From positions 90,186,987 through 90,250,986 of the forward strand of contig CM042157.1 in the NCBI GenBank assembly GCA_023376005.1: a stretch of DNA of 64,000 nt, in the 5' to 3' direction. Positions 56,651 to 64,000 of this stretch are shown here, piece after piece. Every line of letters starts with the position of its first letter. Positions within the stretch are counted from its first letter, which is position 1. Made by a program: the position numbers and the translations under genes. The notes below the pieces were generated by a model, which did not search any database, was not told the DNA's origin, and saw only the letters and a list, made by a program, of their open reading frames with translations. The stretch is from Doryteuthis pealeii (Eukaryota; Mollusca; Cephalopoda; Myopsida; Loliginidae).

Positions 56651-57906
56651 CCTCATTTAAAAAAATCCAGAAAAAAAGAAATTTTGTATATGCTTTATTT
56701 CTTAGATTTGGTATTCAGTTTCACAACAAAGATTATCATTCTGATTATTATTCTATTTACAAAATTACTAGTAGATTGTTTTTATGACTGGATGGTCTTA
56801 ATTTTTTTTTTTTATTTATCTTTGTTAGATTTAATATACATTAGATGCTGTGTGAACCCATTGGACATTGATCCATGATGCTTTTATTTAGGAAGAAGTG
56901 AAGATTTCTAGTTAGTATTTCATACTTATTTCCATTATGTTGAGAATTTGGATAATTAAAAACTGAAATTCAGTGTAAATACAGACCCTGTAATTTTATA
57001 ATTTACATTGTAAATTTGCATTTTAATTGCTTTATTCTCTAAGTTAGAGTATTTCAAGTGTTTTGCTTTAATAAAATCTCACTATGATGTGCCATTTTTG
57101 TTGAGTTATAATTATATATAAACATAATAAAAATGTATATTTAGAATAAAACTTTGAAAGTCTAGTAATAAGCTCTAATATGTTGCTTCTGTTGATTAGA
57201 GAAATCTCTTGTTCGTCTATAATAAAAATACCCACAAATAGTTAGAATCCGAGCTAATTTCTAAATGTCCGATTGTGTAAATACCAAAGTGTGATGGAAA
57301 ATAATTTACTTTTTTTTTCTCCTGGTGGTAATGAGTGCAGGCAATGCTTGAAGGGCTGATTTTTTTTTATGAATCCCCAAATTATAACACATTCCCTTCA
57401 ACCTGTGTTACATTTACTACATATTTCTTTATTTCTATTTACCATTTTGTGTTAAGTATTTTTTTGTTTTGTTTTGTTTTTGTACTATTAATTGCAAAAG
57501 AGTAACCATTATTTTCAACATAAGTTTCTCACTTCCCACTGGTATTTTCCACAAGTGGTAGATTATACAAAGTAAATTTACTAATCGCTTAGGGTCACTT
57601 AAAATTGTATAAAATGAGATGCTTCATGTGTACCAATTGACATATTGCAGTTATCCAAATGATCTAGTGTAATCTTGAAATAATTACTTTATAAAATTTA
57701 CTATGTTGGGCAAATGTGAGGAGCACATTGTAAAACACAACTGGTGGTGCCAGCCGTAATGTTAGCCTTTAAGCACATACAATACAAAATTTTTTACTGG
57801 TATGTATTTCTGTATATTCAATAATTTTACTGAAATTACTGTTGTGAAATCTCTACATGCATCTTCTTGCTGTATTTTTTTTTTTTTTTTTTTTTAATTA
57901 TTCAAA
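56651..57906. other. AT-rich sequence, nothing recognised
   Basis: No feature recognised besides A/T runs (for example 57876-57895). Confidence 0.45.
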
Positions 57907-58286
57907 CTAGCAAAATAAAACACACCCTCCGGGTGATGTGAAAATAGATTTTTGAAACATAATGGGAGTTAAAAATTCAATGTCAGCAAGTTTGTACCCT
58001 AAGTAAGTAAAATCATCAAATTCATTAAAGGATTAAAAAATAAAACAATTTGAAATGTAAACTTTAAATATGTATTAAAATAAAACGAACTATATATATA
58101 GATATATAATACCAGTCATGTATTTATTAAAACTTGTTTTAAAAAACTGAGGAATATCTAATGTTGCATGTTCAAATTTTGAGTATTTATTCTATGTTAT
58201 GACTATTTTGGGTAATGTGACGTAAGCAGTGACGTAGTTTTTGTTACAACAAAAACCGAAAGCAAATCTCCATTATTAATAGAAGA
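57907..58286 (-). mobile_element. Hel-1 short variant
   Basis: On the minus strand A|TCTTCTATTAATAATGG to CACCCGGAGGGTG, then about twelve bases and CTAG|T. 380 bp. It is the best preserved short copy, related to 11536-11951 and 14342-14727. No coding capacity. Confidence 0.85.
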
Positions 58287-58868
58287 TATACAGTATGCTA
58301 ATTTTTATCGTTCAGCATCAAAACATGTAGGCAAATTGTGTATTAAAAAAATTACTTTTACTTAAAATATAGTTACAAATTTTTACTTGCTCTAGAAAAA
58401 ATGCACTCAAATTTTATCACTTGTAAACTTGGCTTTAACCAGAGCTAAATGGGATTTAATTGAATATATTACTGAATGTTATAAGGGGGCTCTAGATATG
58501 TACAGCCTATTAAAGCTATGTTCAATGAGGTGTATATTTACATAATACACTTTTAAGCGTATGTGTGTTACATATGTATATTAGCAATTACTGCAAAGTA
58601 GCACTTCTGATTTTTCTTAGATTATTTTTAATTATTGTATGTGATTGGTTCAATCTAATTTCCTTGTTTTTTATTTTTTATTTTTTTTTTTTTTTATATT
58701 CTCTCTCTCCCTTGCTCACACAACTACATGGGATGTTGTATATGCTACCTTCTAAAAATAAGCTATCGGGAACAACACAAAACTGACATTGATGGAGATA
58801 CTTTAAAGTTAGGTATGGCGGATCATATATAAGGAAGAATGAAGTCAAAACAATAGACAGGAAGCTAT
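58287..58868. other. AT-rich sequence, nothing recognised
   Basis: The 58565-58786 frame is T-rich and unconvincing. Confidence 0.45.
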
Positions 58869-58873
58869 ATTAG

Positions 58874-59188
58874 TGTTAAGTATCTGGCCGCCATCCTTGG
58901 CCAGTTGTAAAAGAACTTAAAGTAAATAAGTAAGTCAATAAGTCCTGTGGTATAGTATCCTGCAGTATTGTATCCTTTGGTAAGTCAAGTCCTGTGGTAT
59001 AGTACTACGTTCCGTCGTCCAAGAAGATCCAAGTAGTAATAAGATTAGAATTGGCCAGTATAAATACAACAGCAGCAGCACTGCCAGTGATTGGATAAGA
59101 GGTTGCCTTCGCTGGTCACATGGTAGTCGGCAAGTCTATATGTAAAAGACCGTCTGACACATGCCTTATATACACAAAAGTTCCAACA
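58874..59188 (+). mobile_element. LTR-C, complete solo LTR
   Basis: 315 bp, begins TGTTAAGTATC and ends GTTCCAACA. Perfect 5-bp target duplication ATTAG (58869-58873; 59189-59193). Related to the palindromic pair at 21128-21759. The 5-bp duplication differs from the 4 bp of LTR-A and LTR-B. No coding sequence. Confidence 0.9.
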
Positions 59189-59193
59189 ATTAG

Positions 59194-59581
59194 AAAATTA
59201 GAAGAGTGAAAGAGTCTGTACACAACTATACTCAGTCAACAAATTGAGCATAGATGTTACTAACTTGTGGGACTCATTAATCAGAAAAGAACAAAATGAA
59301 GAGCTTAGGGTTATGTAGGCATATCCCCACTCCCCAGAGATGGGAGCGTATGCAACGTTCAACAGGACATCACAAGTTCAGTGTAGAAGACAATTTCATT
59401 AACATGCACATGTATGAGAGGGGAATGATACAAGCTCTTTGATAAAACAATCCTATAATATTCTAAAACACAAGACCTCCAAGGAAAGCCAAAGAGTTCA
59501 TTGTTGAGATGTGAAAAAACAAAATAACAAAGATGAGAAAATTAGTCTTAAAAAATGGTATCCTAATATATATTATATATA
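59194..59581. other. Unclassified sequence
   Basis: 59480-59560 weakly resembles the 3' end shared by 50390-50960 and 56340-56650. Otherwise nothing recognised. Confidence 0.4.
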
Positions 59582-60209
59582 CTAGCAAATATATGCACCC
59601 TCCGGGTGCAAGTATTTAAGTTTAAATGTAATAAAATATTAGATTAAATCAGAAAGGCTAATGAAACTAATCAAGAATTCAGATAAAAAGATTTGAAACG
59701 GAGGGGGTATAATCGGAAAATAGAACAACTGAAACTTACTCTTTCATCACATCCGTTTTTCAATGCTAAATTTTGCTAATTTAACTATTTAGTTAAAATA
59801 GGAAGTAAAGAATAAAATTAGTTATTTCTTCTTGTTAATGAATTTCTTTTAGGATTTAAACCCGAGATTTATGTTCATATTCATTAAGATAAAACCAAAC
59901 AATTAGAAATCAATAATACCAAGCATATTTTTATTAAAATCAGTCTTTTTAATATCAATATGCAAATTAGCTTTACGTTTACACTGAAAACTGGTATTTT
60001 GTTGTATATATAAATACAATTGCATGTTATTAGTATTTAGGTAAGGCCAACAGTATTAATAATGTCAAACAGTTTTATTATTAATTGAGGTTTAAATAGA
60101 AATAGAATCTTGGAGAATGTGACCTAAATAACTAAGGAAATTGTGACTTGAGTAGTAATATAGTTTCGGTTACAGACAGAAAAAACACACAATCTCCATT
60201 ATAATAAGA
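59582..60209 (-). mobile_element. Hel-1 long variant, copy 2
   Basis: On the minus strand A|TCTTATTATAATGGAG to GCACCCGGAGGGTGC and CTAG|T. 628 bp, closely similar to 38428-39064 with scattered substitutions and small gaps. No coding capacity. Confidence 0.88.
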
Positions 60210-60660
60210 TTAGAAAAGCATCTTTTAGCATTTCAAACAAAGAAAGCCAAAAACTTTTATAATGTAGAGTAAAATATTTTCTTATCTTTTATTCATTTTA
60301 TCCTGTTTGAAAAACCAGAATATCACTATCAAAACATGTCAACCTGATTTTCTAAACTTTCTTTTACATTTGTATTTAATTCAAAACATTCATTTTATTC
60401 TGTATATTTATACTTATTTTCACATGTTTTCAACAAATCAAGCAATGTGCTTGTTATTAGTAGGTCTAGTTTTACATAATTATTATATTGTTAGAATTAT
60501 TTTCAGTTTACTAAGTTAACCTTGCTATTTTTAATCTAAAAAATGTTTTTGCTTGAAGATACAAAAAAGAAACAAATTCAAGAGTTAATAGTATTCAGCT
60601 TTTCTGTATCTGCTTTTCTCCAAATGATAGAAAAAAACATTTGAATTTCAGGCATGAAAT
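60210..60660. other. AT-rich sequence, nothing recognised
   Basis: No coding potential or shared repeats recognised. Confidence 0.45.
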
Positions 60661-61291
60661 ATATTATCATTATCAAGTCATGCTGATAGCATTGATTCCC
60701 TTCACTCTTTATCGCTATCTGTTCCTACCACCCATCTATGGGTTAAATAGAAAATATATTTATAAAAAAATTGTATTATCCATTAAGAATTGATTTATTT
60801 CAAAACTTTATCGGCATTAAATGACCCACTGAGGTTGATATGCCGTAAAACAAAACAAACCAAACCGTTCCTACCAACCATCACTTTTGGCAAGTCCTCT
60901 AAACAACATCCAGTGTTTGTACAGATCTGATGATTATAAGTTTTTGCTGGTTGGCCAACACTTGTTTTTCCATGTGTCCATAGGAGAATGTTGCTTATGA
61001 GTTCATCCTTATTCCTCCAGCACGTCTTGTTTGTCTTATTTGGATGGCTTGTGAGATGGGAGGTAAGTGGCCGTGCAACTGTTGTTTTATAGGGTGTTGC
61101 TTCTAGGATTTGTTCAAAACAGCACGTAGCATCCTTGTGTAATTCCTGTCTAACTTTCTAAACATTTCATTAGTCCATACAGTAGTCCTGACATGGAGCA
61201 GCCATACAGTAGTCCTGACATGGCTACAGCTTAGAAGAATTCCTGTTTTATTTTATCAGAGAGATCAGATTTCCATAAGGTCAATAACCTA
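60661..61291 (-). pseudogene. LINE-A fragment interrupted by a family R copy
   Basis: Outside 60731-60876 the minus strand follows LINE-A from a WKSDLSDKIKQ-like stretch at the right to the D-GC and AGST-like segments at the left, with many breaks. A ~25-bp unit (GCAGCCATACAGTAGTCC) is tandemly repeated near 61170-61225. Diverged triplet tail at 60664-60677. Confidence 0.82.
60731..60866 (+). mobile_element. Family R retroposon, severely 5'-truncated, copy 9
   Basis: The last 136 bp of the family. Perfect 10-bp target duplication gttcctacca (60721-60730; 60867-60876) lying in LINE-A sequence, so R moved after this LINE-A copy was in place. Confidence 0.93.
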
Positions 61292-61914
61292 TGTTGATAT
61301 CACTTTCAGTATATGAAATGGTCTACCAATTTATGGCATGGTCCTAGATTCTGTTGTGTGCGTAAGACCAGAACAGTTTGCTATTAAATAGAAACCATTA
61401 ACAGATTTTATGGTATTGATATTGTTGTGAAAGACTTAGTTACTATGGAGATTTACATTTTCTTATTCTAGTTTTATCTTTATCAGTAGCATTCACAGTG
61501 GGGCTGTTTTTTTTTTTGGCCTGTTTGTCTTTTAAATTGCGAATGCATTTTCCAGATACATTTGTTGGTGAGTTGAAATGTTAGTACTTTATTCTCTGCC
61601 CTTTTACTCTTCTCTCATTTCTCTGATTCTCTTTAGCAGTTGAGGCATTTTGGCAAAATTCCAGTTTCACATTTAAAAAAAAAAAAAAAAAAAAAAATAG
61701 TAGTTTTGACTAGTAATTTTTTAATCTTTTAATTTCAGTTGCTTTTTTATCACAACTCACTCGGGTCATTATTTCTACAACAACAGTCTGTATCAGAGAC
61801 AGTGATAAAGGAAGCAAGGAATAACAAGTATCAGAGACATTATTAAAAAAACGGAGTATTATGGCCTCAAAAATGTATTGTTCCTCACTGAAGAAATAAG
61901 TGAGTGACTGGCAA
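61292..61914. other. AT-rich sequence, nothing recognised
   Basis: A run at 61674-61697. No other feature recognised. Confidence 0.45.
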
Positions 61915-61922
61915 TAAAAATT

Positions 61923-62411
61923 GGTAATTTATGAGGAAGTGCGTCCCGGTCTTCCCCCTCAAAAACCGCTACCCGGTGACTATCAAAATAACAACCCCAG
62001 CTTTGTAATTCTTGTTTATTTATTGTAATTTGTCGTAATTCTTGTTAATGTTTAGATATGAAGATGGATATATTGTTTTGAATAGACTGAGATAGATAGA
62101 TAAACAAACAAAATAATATAGATAGATACGAACAAATGGAGATAGATAGATATTTTCGACAAGTAAATGTATTTTGGGGGGGGTCGCTTCTTTTTTGTCG
62201 TAATTCTTGTTTATTTAAACTAAAAACAAGACATTAAACAAACCTGAATTAAAAAAAATCTTAGTATTTAAAGTAATATAGATAAATATGAACAAATTGA
62301 GATAGATATAGATGGATAGTTTTGAATAGCTGAGCTGGGTCGTTATTTTAATAGTCACTGGGCAGCAACTCTTGAGGCAGGAGACCAGGACGCACTTCCT
62401 CATAAATTACC
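61923..62411. mobile_element. MITE with ~70-bp terminal inverted repeats and 8-bp TSD
   Basis: Ends GGTAATTTATGAGGAAGTGC on both strands; the inverted repeats continue through GCGTCC(C/T)GGTCT and (A/G)GTGACTAT(C/T)AAAATAAC. Flanked by taaaaatt on both sides (61915-61922; 62412-62419). The interior has GATA repeats and no coding sequence. An 8-bp duplication fits hAT-like elements, but the termini are not typical, so the superfamily is open. Confidence 0.88.
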
Positions 62412-62644
62412 TAAAAATTTAAAAAAAGCATCTAAATTAAAAGTTAACAGAAAATACCAGTCAAAATCAATGATGGAAATGATTGGCATTTCTTCATCTT
62501 AAAAAAATGTCAAGATAATCTTTACAGTTCACTAGAAAAAATTTTTTTTAAAGATTTGATATCAGCTCGTGTGAATGTTTTCTCTTAGTTGTAATAATTA
62601 GGATGCTGATTGTTAATTGATATGCATTTGATTATCATATTTCA
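62412..62644. other. AT-rich sequence, nothing recognised
   Basis: No feature recognised. Confidence 0.45.
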
Positions 62645-62840
62645 TCATTATCATCAAGACTTGCTGACAGCATAGACTCACTTCATTCTCTCTTGCAATT
62701 TGTCCCTATCGGTCATCACTCCATGCAAGTCCTCTAAACAGCATCCAGTGTCTGCTCAGGGGATGATGAATATAAGTTTTTGCTGGTTGTCCAACAGTGG
62801 TTTGTTCATGTGTAGGAATCTATAGGAGAACATTGGTTAT
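62645..62840 (-). pseudogene. LINE-A 3' fragment
   Basis: Reverse complement of the LINE-A end (compare 60661-61000), with diverged triplet tail at 62643-62655. It stops where the SINE-K fragment starts. Confidence 0.78.
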
Positions 62841-62846
62841 AAAGTA

Positions 62847-62940
62847 AGTAAAGTTGACGGGGCGGCCTAATGTCGGTATCAGCCAGTCAGCGAGGGAGTC
62901 TATCCCCTTTTCAATAGCGCTAAACCAAGGAGATTGTTTT
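62847..62940 (-). mobile_element. SINE-K, 5'-truncated
   Basis: Only the tail half, from AACAATCTCCTTGG to GCCGCCCCGTCAACTTTAC on the minus strand. Confidence 0.82.
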
Positions 62941-62996
62941 TTGTTTTTTTTGTACACTTATCTTATCGAATATGAATAATTTTTAAACAGATCTAC

Positions 62997-63135
62997 TTGG
63001 GAATCTAACTGGTACTACCACTTTGGGTCAGTAAGCCTCGGAATAAGGGCAATGAAGGGCTACTTCACAGATCTCCAGAACTAGAGCCTCACCATCAAAT
63101 GCAGTTTAGTGTCATATCCAGGTCACCCTTTTTTT
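62997..63135 (-). mobile_element. Family R relative, strongly diverged, copy 10
   Basis: On the minus strand it follows the R sequence from CCTGG(A/G)ATGAC through GATGGTGAGGCTC and AGTGGTAGTACC to a CCCA(T/A)-type end, with many differences. It shows that R is an old family or has subfamilies. Confidence 0.72.
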
Positions 63136-63240
63136 GCTAAGGGGGTGGGGTCTAAATCTAAAAAATATTGGAATTGATTAATAAAAAGCAGTTTTTCTCA
63201 GTAAAAGAAAAAATGATTAACTCTAATACTTTATCATGTA

Positions 63241-63496
63241 AGTAAAGTAAAGTCGACGGGGCAGCCTAAAGTCGGTATCAGCCAGTCAGTGAGGGAGTCT
63301 ATTCTCTTTTCAATAGCGCAAACCAAGGAGATTGTTTTTACCATCTGAGGTGGGGCGCCACACCTTCCATCAACTCCTTACTTTATCGCACAGATCCCTG
63401 TGCTACTCATACCCTGAGTTGGTGGGGACCGGTATTGAACTAGGAACCTTGTGGTTTCTAGCCGAATGCTCTACCAACTGAGCTAATCCGGCCCCT
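63241..63496 (-). mobile_element. SINE-K, full length
   Basis: On the minus strand: head TTAGCTCAGTTGGTAGAGC, B box AGTTCAATACC, the CTCAG...GTATGAGTAGCACAGGG segment, GAGGAGTTGATGGAAGGTGTG, and end CTGATACCGACTTTAGGC. It is the reference copy used here for the family. Non-coding. Confidence 0.9.
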
Positions 63497-64000
63497 AATA
63501 TGATTGAAATAGAACTGAAAACAATTCTTTAAATTCTCCCTTTCAAATAATTTTTATGTTATAGTTATTATATATTATAGTAGTTATTATGTTATTCCAA
63601 AGCTAAATATATTTTTATACCGCAATTCTATACAGGTGTTAATTTACTAAAATATTTTATTTTTACATAATATAAAGATTTATAAGGTTTTTTTTTTTTT
63701 TTTCTCATTTCCAGTTATTGTGTGTTAATCATTTTTGAGCTCCTTTATATTTGGTAACCTTTCTTTCTTTTTTTTTCAGTCTACAGGGATTTGTTGGTAG
63801 ATTGTTCTCATTTCACTATCCAAGCTTAGGGAATATGTTATATCAATTAATACATTCTCATTATGCTTTTTTTTGTTGTTTACACTGAAATACTTGTTTC
63901 CAAACTCCTCAGATCTCAATTCTAACTTTGGGGATATGTTGAACCCCCACTCTGTAACTTGCAGAAGTTAAAGGACCTGTTGTTAATATCTTAGCACCAA
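63497..64000. other. AT-rich sequence, nothing recognised
   Basis: T runs at 63689-63703 and 63769-63777. No coding potential recognised. Confidence 0.45.

Overview
This looks like animal (eukaryotic) nuclear DNA. It is AT-rich, has no prokaryotic operons or ribosome-binding sites, and has no open reading frame that reads as an intact host gene. The repeat content (tRNA-derived SINEs, LINE tails of repeated TGA/ATG triplets, mariner/Tc1, Helitron and hammerhead-like elements) is what one expects of a large invertebrate genome. A mollusc, perhaps a cephalopod such as an octopus, is my best guess. That is inference from repeat style, not proof. I could not support any host exon; the window reads as intergenic or intronic sequence. 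A splice-aware protein search would be needed to exclude small exons.

Layout. 0-3.1 kb: an LTR (family LTR-A) interrupted by a second LTR (LTR-B) with a perfect 4-bp target duplication, then a SINE, a complete solo LTR-A and another SINE. 3.4-8.8 kb: the first of ten copies of a GC-rich ~590-bp retroposon (called family R here), a LINE relic, and a large inverted repeat with an LTR-B in one arm and an R copy in its spacer. 9.7-15.9 kb: another LTR-B, several short Helitrons (family Hel-1), tRNA-like repeats and an R copy. 16.5-22.7 kb: LINE-A fragments (one with a 5' inversion), a mariner transposase broken into oppositely oriented halves, two LTR-C copies as a tail-to-tail palindrome, and two TA-flanked elements with a helix-turn-helix transposase remnant. 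23-30 kb: microsatellites, a hammerhead-ribozyme-like motif, a ~1-kb foldback element, a deleted mariner carrying a SINE, and a MITE. 30-34 kb: an R copy, a SINE, a copied 441-bp block inserted in a Tc1 relic, and the Tc1 pseudogene. 34.5-41.5 kb: two hairpin elements (one a nearly perfect 386-bp palindrome with a hammerhead-like fold on each arm), a mini-mariner, LINE-A, Hel-1, LTR-A and R copies. 42.8-64 kb: more LINE-A, LINE-B (209-codon open C-terminal domain), SINEs, R, Hel-1, a second Helitron family, an LTR-C, and an 8-bp-TSD MITE.

The sequences do not work together as a pathway. What they share is an insertion history that can be ordered by nesting: LTR-B in LTR-A, R in LINE-A, SINE in mariner, and a templated duplication in Tc1. 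The most interesting items are the hammerhead-like folds, the near-perfect palindrome, the abundant R family (fixed 5' end, AAAAC-type tail, 10-13 bp target duplications, no recognisable tRNA head, a shared ~90-codon frame) and several insertions with identifiable empty sites inside this same window.

All alignments were done by eye. Boundaries supported by target-site duplications are exact to about a base; others are approximate.
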